Program-made: the position numbers and the translations under genes | Notes under the pieces: model-generated | What the model was told of the DNA's origin: nothing | What the model saw: only the letters and a program-made list of their open reading frames with translations | Database searches by the model: none | NCBI GenBank assembly: GCA_031772625.1 | Contig: CM062814.1 | Coordinates: forward strand, 363,603,750 to 363,667,749 | Source of the DNA: Pinus tabuliformis | Taxonomy: Eukaryota > Streptophyta > Pinopsida > Pinales > Pinaceae | DNA: 64,000 nucleotides | Reading direction: 5' to 3' | Part shown: in pieces, positions 38,290 to 48,801 of the stretch | Position numbering within the stretch: the first letter of the stretch is position 1 | Layout: every line of letters begins with the position of its first letter

Positions 38290-38480
38290 TCCTTCCCTCA
38301 ACCAATAGCACTGGAGTCTTTAGATGAAACCACAAATGATCATCGGGGCAATGGCATCAGCAAATCACAAGCAGAGCTAGATTTCAAGAATTGGCTGCAA
38401 ACGATAAAGCAAAAGACCATCCCTACCAATGGTGGCGATTTGACTAGCTTCCTGAAACGAAATTGCAACTACAGATGAAA
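38290..38480 (+). other. Short coding-like segment, unidentified, 5' LTR
   Basis: Open reading with KSQAELDFKNWLQTIKQKT and NGGDLTSFLKRN, conserved in the 3' LTR at about 47043-47233. It looks like part of an exon of another captured gene; I do not recognise it. Confidence 0.35.
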
Positions 38481-38766
38481 AGCGTCGAAGTTATGAGAGA
38501 TGGGGCTTAAAATGCAAGAGGTCATCATACTAGCAAATGACATTGATGTAATTTCTGAATGATGAATGTAAAATGATCCATCTTCGTATTCATAATCCAA
38601 AATTTAATGAAATTGGCATTATATCTTAGATGGCAGTCATTGCATACTTTGGCATTCGATCCAGAGAACATATGTGGCGGATTTAACCCGGATTTTTGTG
38701 TTAAAATATTGGAGACCTTTCCCCTTCAATAAAGTGGCAAACGCATCTCCAGAAATTTGAGGGTGG

Positions 38767-39205
38767 TTGTGCAGGAATGTGCCCAGTGGCATTCTAGAAA
38801 GAGAATTTTTAGGCCTTAAATCAACAAACTACTCATCTTCAGATAATGCTCCAAAAGCTGAAGAGATTTTTAAGAAAATGAAGGCAGAAGGTTTTCCTCT
38901 AAATGCTTTTGTGTATAACCAGCTGCTAGTGCTTTACAAGCGTTTGCACAAGAGGAAAAATTCAAGATGTATTAAAAATAATGGAAGATGAAGACGTAAA
39001 ACCTAATATATTCACATACGAGATTCTCATAGATGCAAAAGGGTTCTCTGGCAACATTGGTGGAATGGAGCAATTTGTTGAGAACATGAAATCCGAAGAC
39101 AGGTCACCTGGAAATATAGGAAAAGAAAGCGTGTAAATTCTCTTGCGGGGACAGCATGCTTCAATATTTGACACCTACTGTAAAAAGCACAAAGATCCAA
39201 GGCAA
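38767..39205 (+). pseudogene. Captured PPR protein fragment, 5' LTR copy
   Basis: The reading NAPKAEEIFKKMKAEGFPLN, AFVYNQLLVLYK is a pentatricopeptide repeat. After a one-base insertion in an A run near 38957, the next frame gives VLKIMEDEDVKPNIFTYEIL, IDAKGFSGNIGGMEQFVENM, the next PPR unit. Such proteins bind organellar RNA; only about two to three repeats were captured. The A-run frameshift is shared with the 3' LTR copy, so it predates the present insertion. The stop near 39135 (TAA where the other copy has TCA) is private to this copy. Confidence 0.8.
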
Positions 39206-39485
39206 TCATAAGAAGAGGTTCGCACCCAAAATTGGTCCCCTGAAAAGAAAACAAAAGCAGAAGCAGGCAATAATGAAAAAGGGCAATGCCTAGCGTGGTT
39301 TTGTAGCTGTACTTCCATTTAGGAGACAATCGAAGAGTGTCGGTTCATATTTCAGGGTCTAGAAATGTGGTATTTTAACATCCTTCAAAGTTATGCTGTT
39401 CGGAATACTGTTGGTATAAAGATGAAACCAAAATATAGCGCATGGATCACATGCAGTATTTGTCACATTTATTTCAGTCAACAAT

Positions 39486-39955
39486 TTGAGCATGGATTCC
39501 TCACATAATAAGAAAGATGATACAATATCATTGAAGGAGGAACTTGTTGTAAGTTATATACAAAGAGCTTTAGAGGCATATCCATGCTTGACTCCTTTTG
39601 AAGGCCTAAGTTCGGGAGTGCAGGACTTGGTACGGTACCTTCCTGCAGGAAGTCCAACTATAGTTTTTTGCATAAGTAGCTTAGTGAAAAAGAGTCACGG
39701 TCTATATAATGCCAATTCCACATCTAATATTGGCCATGATGCTGAAGTTGAGGGAGAAACAGAGCCTGCCAAAAATTTGCAAGGGCTTCTTCTGCATCTT
39801 ATTTTTTGGGTCGATATACATGTTCGGACGATGCTGTAAGGAAGCCCATTTTGGTTCCATGGTTGCAATATTTATCACTAATATGTTCTCAGCTTAATTC
39901 AGGTACTAGTAAGACCAAAGAAACTAAATAAAGGTCAACTACCATCAAAGATATA
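39486..39955 (+). pseudogene. Captured unidentified protein fragment, 5' LTR copy
   Basis: Frame 39486-39839 has EELVVSYIQRALEAYPCLTP, RYLPAGSPTIVFCISSLV and QGLLLHLIFWVDIH. A second frame continues with DDAVRKPILVPWLQYLSLIC. The pattern of helices suggests an ARM/HEAT-like plant protein joined across an exon boundary. I have a vague impression of an adaptor-complex-like protein but cannot name it. The same fragment is in the 3' LTR at 48239-48801. Confidence 0.45.
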
Positions 39956-41829
39956 GATGTGCAATTAAAATCTGACAGGTATAAATCTGGTGGTTTGAGT
40001 TTGAACCCAACCCGTCAGAAGCGTTTGGTGTGGCTTTCCGAACTATAGGATTCAGACCTTATAGATGCCTATATATTTATATTCACACATCATCTTTTCA
40101 TGAAGACTTTGATCTTGATGGAAGATTGACATTGGCTTTGGTGCCTACTCCGCGATGCAAAGAGTGTTGCAAGTATATTTGTTGTTCTTGTGAAATTGGC
40201 CTAGTCACATGGCATTTGGCATTTTAATATGTAGCTTCAACCTCGGTAACAAGAGGAGCAGCTGTACATGTGATTACCAAAGACTGATTTCTGGCAGTTC
40301 TGTAGGTTTTCATAGGAAATTCAATAATGAGCAATTTCATCTTGGTGCTTCATATATTTATTCAAATACTAATAATTACTAAGTGAGAAGAACAACTGGC
40401 AGGGCTGTTTTCTTGTATTTGGTTTGCTGAATTTTCCCACAAATTTGACATATATCTGAGAAAAGAGGAATTATTGTGGTTTTCTAAAAGATATTTCTAT
40501 AGTATGTCAGACTAATTGTAAGTACAGTGTTCATTCTAATAGTTGTTCAAAGGAGGAGAATGCATAAATCACAAGGATGCAAGCCTAATTTGTTTGGATG
40601 TTTTTAAAAGGCATCTTCTGACCGTGTATATGAAACTCTACCTTGGATTTGCCTGCCTGCTGCAAGGTAGCTTTGATCAAACTGCCTCTCAATTCTAGGC
40701 CTTTTTTGAAATGTAATGGGCATGGAATGGCATGTTTCAGGCACCATTCACTTATAAAGGTTGCATCTTCTGCCCATGCAAAGAAGATGACATACTTTAA
40801 CAAACGGAAAAGGTCTCCCTGGAATAGAATCAAAAGGTCAAAAGGTCAAAAACAAAGCGGTGAAAAAGGCATAGGGAAGGCAAAAAGTCAGAAACTGAAA
40901 AGCCAAAATTTAAATAAGAGACATCTACCAGGGCAAAGAAACAGGATTAGATTTCCTATTTTTCACTTTAGTTATGATATGCAGCTACAGTTGTAATCTT
41001 TTTATTGATCATCAAAAAGTTTCAAATGGAATACTGTAACGCTGCTCTGTCCCCCACATAGATGGACAGCTCTTTCCCTATCTTCGTCGATTGGTTTTTA
41101 GCTCCCTACTTTTCATCGATTTGTTTTCCCTCAAATGAAATCTATTTATTGTATCAAAATTATGTGTAAACGGTTCTGAGTTCTGGAAAATAGTGGGAGA
41201 TCTTTGAAGGAAAACTTCACTGTACAGTTTTTGACATGGATTTAATGAAAAGATACAGCTCTGACTCCTGAGATTCATGTGGTGTGAATTTAGCACTTGT
41301 CTTTTCCTTTGTTTCATATGTAGCTTGTTATGTTTCCATTTCATTTCATAATCATTTCTAAATGAATACTTTTAAGTGAGAAAGGCAGAATCCAGTTTGC
41401 TACTCTGCCTTGGGAAGGTATTCATGTTTTGTGTTTTCTTCTGTTTGATAAGGATTCATCTATTGCCCTTCTCAACCTCTCAGCATTCTTTTCATTCCAT
41501 ATAATTTCAAAATTGAATGCTAAATTTATTGCCTGTCTTGCCTCCTGAGATAATCTATGTCTCGGATTTAATCTCCCTGCTCATGCTATTCTCGATCCCA
41601 CGCTGCCCAGAAAACCTAGTCATTTATCAAATTACCCCTTTTCCTATCCATTTACTAGCCTAAAATCAGTTCCCATTTTTAGTCATCTCGCACCCGATTG
41701 CTCATTTTATCGAGATTTACTGGAGAGAGCCCTCTCCTATCCTCGTAGGGTTGTCTATGAGGCTAAGATTGGTTTGATGTTGCCTCGAATTTTTCCTTTT
41801 TGAGCCTGAGGCAGATTCAAGCGCTAACA
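39956..41829. other. Distal part of 5' LTR, no identified gene
   Basis: Conserved in the 3' LTR (48709-50583). Short open frames are present (for example plus 40643-40996, lysine-rich), but frame is not kept between the copies. The last ~120 bases (GAGAGCCCTCTCCT...GCGCTAACA) form the LTR end. Confidence 0.45.
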
Positions 41830-41832
41830 TAG

Positions 41833-41850
41833 TGGCGACTCCACTAGGGA
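41833..41850 (+). other. Primer-binding site, tRNA-Arg type
   Basis: TGGCGACTCCACTAGGGA starts three bases after the 5' LTR end. Its complement, TCCCTAGTGGAGTCGCCA, fits the 3' end of a plant tRNA-Arg, the primer of Tat/Ogre-type Ty3 elements. Weaker copies of the motif follow at 41964 (TAGCGACTCC) and 42006 (TGGTGACTCCACTACGGA). Confidence 0.8.
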
Positions 41851-42050
41851 ACGAAAATGGCTTTCTTGAAGATTGTTTTGCCCCAGTACATATCTCAAGT
41901 TCAGAGCTAATTTTTGATGGTGAAAAACGATCAGACATAGGAAGACGGATGAAATCGTTCACCTAGCGACTCCTTTCACTGAAGAATCAAGAAACTGGTG
42001 CTTCATGGTGACTCCACTACGGAGAGATCAACAGCTTTGACATTTTCAAG

Positions 42051-43463
42051 ATGGATCGGATTGCAAGAAGATATGCTCCCATGAGCCGAGATCACATCCC
42101 AGGTTCTCCAAATAAAATTCCCAAGGTAGATTGGTCAAAGAATTTGCCTGTTTTCATAAATGTGGAAGGTAATGACGCTGCTCTTCATCTGGTGAAATTT
42201 CACATTCATGTGCGTAGATTAAAGATCAATTTTCCTGAAGACTGTTTGATGAAAATGTTTATGGCTACTCTGGAAGACGAAGCCCGATCTTGGTATGAAA
42301 GTTTGCCACTTGCTTCCATCTATTGTCTAAAGGATTTTCATTCAATATTCTTTGAGAAGTATAAAGAATCTTATCCATCATTAAATTTAGTTCAGGATTG
42401 TTGCAAGCATGCTTATGGTTTTATTGAGAGCCTTGAAAAATACTATGAGGATGATAATTTTATGGACAAAGAAATCATGGAAGCATTGTATGAAAATCCG
42501 TTTCAGCAGTCTACAGAACTCTTAGAGGAAACTTTGCAGCAGGATCAAAATCAGCAGGTTAAAGATTTCCACATGACTGAAAATGATGAAAAAGGAAGTC
42601 CTATTTCAGATCTGGTTGAAATAAAAGAGGATACGCAGGAAAATGATGTTCCAATCTCAGAAAATGATGATGATAAACCAGATCGAGAGACGGATTGTGA
42701 TGAGGAAAAATATGTTGTTCCGGATCTCATAGAAGAGAATTGCATTATTGAGGCTACCTCAAATGAAAAAGACAGAGTTACAGGCCTAACTGCCCTCATC
42801 TCATCAGAACACAACCTTCCTACCAAGGTAATCCAGCCAATTCATGAACAGCAAGAGGATATCTTTGTTCAAGTAGGTGAAAAAGTTCCTTTGGATGAAT
42901 CTTTAGTAGATGGTAGAAATGTCATTTGTGCGCTTCAAGAATCATATGAAGTTTCTCTTCTTATGATTAATGAATGTAATAAGGAACATGAAAACTTGGC
43001 TGTCATATCATATGAAAATGACCTACAATATATTCACACCACAGAAGATTAAAACGTTCAGGATTTCCACTTAGATTCTTCTTCATATGTTTCATGTGTT
43101 GAAATGTTTTTCCAAGAAGATATCTGCTCATCTTCCTATTCAGAGTTTTTTAAACCCCAGGAGCATACTTTCACTGAAGTACATGATGAAGGAAGATCAA
43201 AATTTGAAGCAAAGGACACCTTGTTTCTTCAGCAGGAGGTTGCAATAGCAAATCTTCATGTTTTTCATGATCCAATGGCAAATCTACTGCAGCCAGCAGT
43301 GAAGGTGATTGTTGCAGTATTCGGTGAGGAAGGAGATCATGGTCAATTAGCTTTTGGGATGCCCAGTTACAAGTATCTACTGTTGACCTGGAGATCTGAT
43401 CAGGAGAATGAAGTAAGAAGGCATCTGCTTGATTGGTTACATTGGCATTTTGATATAGTTTGA
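42051..43463 (+). CDS. Giant-element gag ORF with one in-frame TAA
   Basis: The ATG at 42051 opens a frame of 333 codons to a TAA at 43050-43052, and the same frame continues to a TGA at 43461-43463 (470 codons in all). Residues 25-140 show the gag capsid pattern: VDWSKNLPVFINVEGNDAAL, LKINFPEDCLMKMFMATLED, EARSWYESLPLASIYCLKDF, and FEKYKESYP. The rest is long, acidic and repetitive (ENDEKGSPISD, ENDDDKPDRETD). No zinc knuckle, protease, RT or integrase is present, so the element needs enzymes from an autonomous partner. The TAA could be a CAA change; it would leave the first 333 residues intact. Confidence 0.75.
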
Positions 43464-43659
43464 TCGCATATTGCCTTGTAAGAAACGCGGGTGGCCAGGT
43501 AATGCCACCCAGCTTTAAGTTTTGAGTTCAGGTTTTAGTGTTTTTAAGTATAGTTTGTCGAGTCAGTTTTTCAGTCATTTCAGATTTACAATTGAGTCAG
43601 TTTGAGTCCAGTTTCAGTCAATAAATGAGTCAGAGTCTTGTGTGGTTTGTTGAAATAAT

Positions 43660-43759
43660 GACTCCATAGCCCAATGGACGAAGGCACTGTCTACTCACCC
43701 AAAGATCTGCAGTTCTTGGCACCTCCAAGGAGCTGGAGCTACCATCCCAATTGGAGCCA
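43660..43759 (+). other. tRNA-Arg-like sequence abutting the 3' LTR
   Basis: GACTCCATAGCCCAATGGA at 43660-43678 matches the acceptor strand and A box of plant tRNA-Arg, and the following AAGGCACTGTCTAC continues the D arm and anticodon side. At the other end, TCCCAATTGGAGCCA at 43745-43759 resembles the T-arm/acceptor 3' end including CCA. About 25 extra bases lie between the halves, so it is a degenerate tRNA-like copy and not a functional gene. It stops one base before the LTR. Confidence 0.5.
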
Positions 43760-44187
43760 CTGTTAGACTCAGTCTTGTCAGTCCTCTGTCAGAGTCAAAT
43801 TCCCCAAGGTTCATTTCTTGTCATTTGCAGTCATCAAATGCCATTTTGGTAAAAAAGAGTCATTTTAATTCTTGAGTCCAGGGTTTTGTCTCCAGAAGTG
43901 TGAAATAACGCTTGCAGGCCAGAAGGAGGTTCAGTGAGTTTTTATTTCATGAATGTCACCGTCAATAGTGCAAGATTGATTATTCTTCAAAACTCTGTTT
44001 TGAAGAAGAAATCATCCAATGTGTTTTTTGTAATAAATTTTTCAAAATCTTTCGAAATTGTACAGCTCTTCAATGGCAACAGCTTTAGCTGCTCCTATCC
44101 TTGCAAAAGCACAAACAGAAAGAACATCATCAGCACAAAGAGACAAAGCAAAATCAAACGAAATAGAGTTTGCATTCAAATGCCAGA

Positions 44188-44469
44188 ATGCCAAAATTAT
44201 ACAACTTGGTGGGCGGAATATCAGAAGATGAGGTCAAGAAGGTTATTGTGCTGAGTGCTTCTGCAAACAGACTGGCAAAGTTGAAGGAGAATGTTGCGGA
44301 ATATGCTGGTCTCATCATGGAGGAGCTTGATCCAGATCATTTAGGATACATTGAGATATGGCAGCTTGAAACCCTGCTACAGGGCATGGTGAACACTTAT
44401 GGGAACGAGGATGTGATCAGCAGCACGAGACAACTTTTGAGCAGACATCTCATCATTCGTACTTGCTGA
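44188..44469 (+). pseudogene. Captured RBOH EF-hand fragment, 3' LTR copy
   Basis: Same fragment as at 35413-35694, with [17 protein letters not shown], which is closer to the family (valine-alanine) than the 5' copy's FVEYAG. It ends at the equivalent TGA. Confidence 0.82.
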
Positions 44470-45314
44470 AGTTTCAAGGATCCAAATCTGTTATTCACAA
44501 CATGACAAGATTGCCAGCGACAGAGAAGAAATCTAGAAGCAAAGCAAGAAGAGCTTCGCTATCTGCCCCAACATTAAAGGGAAAGGACAAGACACCAGGG
44601 AAAGTTAAACCTTATTTTATGTCTGCTGGTAAAATTAGACAAAAGCAGTGTTTGGAGAATGAGAACCCAAATTCAATGCCAGCAAATAACATTGCAGACC
44701 TAGCTTCAAGAATGAAAATATTCCAGGGACTGGTGCACAGACATTGGATTTGGAACAGAACAAGGTCAAAATATCTACAGAGAATAATTCTGCTGAAAAC
44801 TTGGGTTAGATATTTGTCTGAAAAGAGTAATCTTGAAGAAAATTTTCAGACATTTCAAATAAATGTGACCGTTCCAATTAAAGGTGAGGAACAGCAAGAC
44901 AGTAAATTGGTCATGGAAGATGTCGAAATCTGTGGTTTTGATGTGTTAGGAAATGGCCTAGAGAAGAACAGAGACAACAGCTTCTACATAAAAGATATTT
45001 CTGAGGTAGGAGGATTAATGAAAGATCCAATGTCAATCAATCATGAATAGACTGAAAGTGTAGGAACAAAAAATAATCTTATAGAAACTGAGGAGTGTGA
45101 ATCTGGAGTGGAAGATCAGGTTGCTATTTGTGACCAGCATTGGAGATCAAGAGTGAATCAGACAAACAAAAATAAAGAAGCTAAGAGTTCCAATATAGAT
45201 AAGCCCATTTTTGAGCAAGATGAAACAGTTATGCCAAATGATATCTTTGAGATGTTACAGCAATGCTTTGAGTCTTTGCTTAAAGAGGGCAAAACTGGTG
45301 ATTTTTCAAACTAA
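44463..45314 (+). pseudogene. Unidentified ORF, 3' LTR copy, interrupted by TAG
   Basis: Counterpart of the 283-codon ORF at 35688-36539. It is open for 195 codons to TAG at 45048-45050 and then continues in the same frame to 45314. The stop stands where the other copy has CAG. Confidence 0.55.
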
Positions 45315-45628
45315 AACTGTGTTTATGAGTCTGCGCGGCACACATGGGCCGTGCGGCACATGGGGCGCTCCTCCGCAGTGTAAAATTAACACTGGCGCGA
45401 CGCACTCACCAAGCGCGACACACTGGGAGTGCGCGTGGCATACAGAGCCCCAAGGCCGAATTTTATCATCGATTCATCAAAAATTCAATTTGTTGTGGCT
45501 CAATTCTTATCCGATTTTGGCTCCATGAAAATGCTAGATTGCTAATTACAAATCCAGATATGTTTCATATGTCAATATTGCCATCACACAAACAGTTTGA
45601 GCGTATTTTTTCTAATCTCAAAATTGTG

Positions 45629-46398
45629 TAGAGTATGGAAGTAATCCAACTTTCATTATAAGTAGTGCAACATTGGCGAATCCACGTGAACATGCCATGG
45701 AACTTGCTAATCTGTGAGAAGTAGAAGTGGTGTTAGAGGATGGAAGTCCTTGTGGCTCAAAGCTTTTCCTCCTTTGGAATCCTTCAATCCGTTTGGACCA
45801 TCAACAACCAGCAATGCAGAAGCCAAAGACATGAAAACATGTCAAAATGTAGGATACAGTTACTACAAATACAAATTTGAAACGTGCCAGTCCTATTGTA
45901 GAGGCTTCTCACATCTTTGCGGAATTGTTCTAGCATGGCTTGTGCTCCATAGCCTTCTGCAACACTCGTAAACTCAACGAGCTCGTCCTCAATTATACGC
46001 GCGAGATTCTAAACGAGACGGCACCACATCTTGTCAATTTAATATGTGTGTATCGAGCCGGCTATACTGCTCAGGAGAGGAGAAAGATTGAGAGTGGTCT
46101 CTTTGGGGGAAATCTTCTTGGTGTTGCTGCAACCAATGCTTTAGAGCTTGGAATTGATGTGGGGAACCTTGATGCAACTTTGCACCTTGGCTTTCCAGGT
46201 AGTGTTGCAAGTTTGTGGCAGCAAGCTGGAAGAGCAGGGAGGAGAGAAAAGGCCTCACTGTCAGTTTATGTAGCATTTGAAGGACCTCTTGATCAACACT
46301 TCATGAAACACCCTCCTAAGCTTTTCTCAAGACCAATTGAACATCCTCAAGTTGATGCTCATAACCCACAGGTGGTAAAACAACATTTGGACTTGTAG
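45629..46398 (+). pseudogene. Captured HRQ1-like helicase fragment, 3' LTR copy
   Basis: Better preserved than the 5' copy. Motif III reads SATLANPREH, and the stretch 45940-46398 is one open frame of 152 codons with [60 protein letters not shown] and GRAGRREKASLSVYVAFEGP, i.e. helicase motifs IV-VI. Motif VI (QAGRAGRRE) is intact. Lesions remain upstream (CGA to TGA in ELANL.EVE near 45715, and a frame change before 45940). The N-terminal helicase half with Walker A/B is absent. Confidence 0.87.
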
Positions 46399-46419
46399 CT
46401 GATCCACTGGCCTATAAAT

Positions 46420-46919
46420 TTGAGAAAAGGAGCTTCGCATCCAATTCACAAAGAGGAAGACTTTTTGCCATTAGATATCAAGTCTGTATGGAGGGGATTA
46501 GAGCAATGTGTGGAGTTGGGTCTTACCAAATCTATTGGCGTGAGCAATTTCTCATGCAAAAAGATTGAAGATTTGTTGACATATGCCAACATTCCTCCTG
46601 CTGTCAATCAGGTCGAGATGCATCTCCTCTAGGATCATCTGGTACCTACTATGGGACCAATCCCGCTATGGGAAATACTGTCATTTGGGAAATTGCCAAA
46701 AGGTGCAGAAAGACAGTGGCTCAGTTTTTGTTGAGATGGGGATTGGAACAAGGAGTCAGCGTGCTGCCTAAAAGCTATAACAAGGGTAGAATAGCTGATA
46801 ATTATCAAATTTTTGACTGGTCATTAACCAGAAATGATCATGAGAAGATTAGCGAACTTGAACAAAAGAAGATTGCGAGGAGAGACGAACTCATTAAACT
46901 CAACCACCAGCCCGTATAA
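46420..46919 (+). pseudogene. Captured aldo-keto reductase fragment, 3' LTR copy
   Basis: Same arrangement as the 5' copy: [15 protein letters not shown] and VNQVEMHL, the missing middle segment, then [15 protein letters not shown] and an open frame to 46919 (FLLRWGLEQGVSVLPKSYNK, IFDWSLTRNDHEKISELEQK). The tryptophan that is a stop in the 5' copy is intact. The family C-terminus (KTIEDLWDGEI) follows after a one-base frame change. Confidence 0.88.
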
Positions 46920-47519
46920 AACCATTGAAGATTTATGGGATGGAGAAATCTAATTAACTCTTGAATGTGCATATCTTTACTTTTTAACTGGGAAGCCTAA
47001 TGCAGTTGACAGTTTCTCAGTAATATTGATACATCACTTGCTTCCTTCCCTCAACCAATAGCACTGGAGTCTTCAGATGAAACCACAAATGATCATCGGG
47101 GCAATGGCATCAGCAAATCGCAGGCAGAGCTAGATTTCAAGAATTGGCTGCAAACGGTAAAGCAAAAGACCATCCCTACCAATGGTGGCGATTTGACTAG
47201 CTTCCTTAAACGAAATTGCAACTACAGATGAAAAGCATCGAAGTTATGAGAGATGGGGCTTAAAATGCAAGATGTCATCATACTAGCAAATGACATTGAT
47301 GTAATTTCCGAATGATGAATGTAAAACGATCCATCTGCGTATTCATAATCCAAAATTTAATGAAAGTGGCATTATGTCTTAGGTGGCAGTCATTGCATAC
47401 TTTGGCATTCGATCCAAAGAACATATGTGGCAGATTTGACCCAGATTTTTGCGTTAAAATATTGGAGACCTTTCCCCTTCTGTAAAGTGGCAAACGCATC
47501 TCCAGAAATTTGAGGGCGG

Positions 47520-47964
47520 TTGTGCAGGAATGTGCCAAGTGGCATTCCAGAAAGAGAATTTTTAGGCCTTAAATCAACAAACTACTCATCTTCAGATAAT
47601 GCTCAGAAAGCTGAAGAGATTTTTAAGAAAATGAAGGTGGAAGGTTTTCCTCTAAATGCTTTTGAGTATAACCAGCTGTTGGTGCTTTACAAGCATTTGG
47701 ACAAGAGGAAAAATTCAAGATGTATTAAAAATAATGGAAGATGAAGACGTAAAACCTAATATATTCACATACGAGATTCTCATAGATGCAAAAGGGTTTT
47801 CTGGCGACATTGGTGGAATGGAGCAGTTTGTTGAGAACATGAAATCCGAAGACAGGTCACCTGGAAATATAGGAAAAGAAAGCGTGTCAATTCTCTTGCG
47901 GGGACAGCATGCTTCCATATCTGACACCTGGTGTAAAAAGCACAAAGATCCAAGGCAATCATAA
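47520..47964 (+). pseudogene. Captured PPR protein fragment, 3' LTR copy
   Basis: Two frames give KAEEIFKKMKVEGFPLN and then VLKIMEDEDVKPNIFTYEIL, separated by the same A-run insertion as in the 5' copy. The second frame is open to 47964 (SVSILLRGQHASISD). Confidence 0.8.
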
Positions 47965-48238
47965 GAAGAGGTTCGCACCCAAAATTGGTCCCCTGAAAAG
48001 AAAACAAAAGCAGAAGCAGGCAATAATGAAAAAGGGCAATGCCTAGCGTGGTTTTGCAGCTGTACTTCCATTTAGGAGACAATTGAAGAGTGTCGGTTCA
48101 TATTTCAGGGTCTAGAAATGTGGTATTTTAAGATCCTTCAAAGTTATGTTGTTCGGAATACTGTTGGTATAAAGATGAAACCAAAATATAGCGCGTGGAT
48201 CACATGCAGTATTTGTCACATTTATTTCAGTCAACAAT

Positions 48239-48801
48239 TTGAGCATGGATTCCTCGCATAATAAGAAAGATGATACAATATCATTGAAGGAGGAACTTGT
48301 TGTAAATTATATACAAAGAGCTTTAGAGGCATATCCACGCCTGACTCCTTTTGAAGGCCTAAGTTCGGGAGTGCAGGCCTTGGTATGGTACCTTCCTGCA
48401 GGAAGTCCAGCTATAGTTTTTTGCATAAGTAGCTTAGTGCAAAAGAGTCACGGTCTATATAATGCCAATTCCACATCTAATATTGGCCATGATGCTGAAG
48501 TTGAGGGAGAAACAGAGCCTGCCAAAAATTTGCAAGGGCTTCTTCTGCATCTTATTTTTTGGGTCGATATACAGGTTCGGATGATGCTGTAAGGAAGCCC
48601 ATTTTGGTTCCATGGTTGCAATCTTTATCACTAATATGTTCTCAGCTCAATTCAGGTACTAGTAAGAGTAAAGAAACTAAAGAAAGGTCAACTACCATCA
48701 AAGATATAGATGTGCAATTAAAATCTGACAGGGATAAATCTGGTGGTTTGAGTTTGAACCCAACCCATCAGAAGCGTTTGGTACGGCTTTCCAGACTATA
48801 G
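48239..48801 (+). pseudogene. Captured unidentified protein fragment, 3' LTR copy
   Basis: Counterpart of 39486-39955. Frames 48239-48592 and 48559-48801 carry LPAGSPAIVFCISSLVQKSH and KPILVPWLQSLSLICSQLNS. The second frame stays open through LNPTHQKRLVRLSRL. Confidence 0.45.

Larger units (their letters stand above)
34986..41829 (+). mobile_element. 5' LTR of giant gene-capturing element, 6.84 kb
   Basis: The LTR runs from TGCTAGAATCAG to CGCTAACA. The other LTR copy starts TGTTAGACTCAG, so the ancestral termini are TGTTAG/CTAACA. It matches 43761-50583 at an offset of 8775, changing to 8753 after a 22 bp indel near 36570 and to 8754 near the end. In the two 60-base blocks I aligned (35401-35520) there are 4 differences. 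It is flanked by GATGG on the left and by a PBS on the right. Most of its length is occupied by captured host coding fragments. LTRs of this size exceed those of ordinary plant elements. Confidence 0.92.

Noticed and set aside
41960..42010. Functional tRNA gene near the giant-element leader
   Set aside because: Only the PBS-like words repeat here; there is no A box, B box or cloverleaf potential comparable to 43660-43759.
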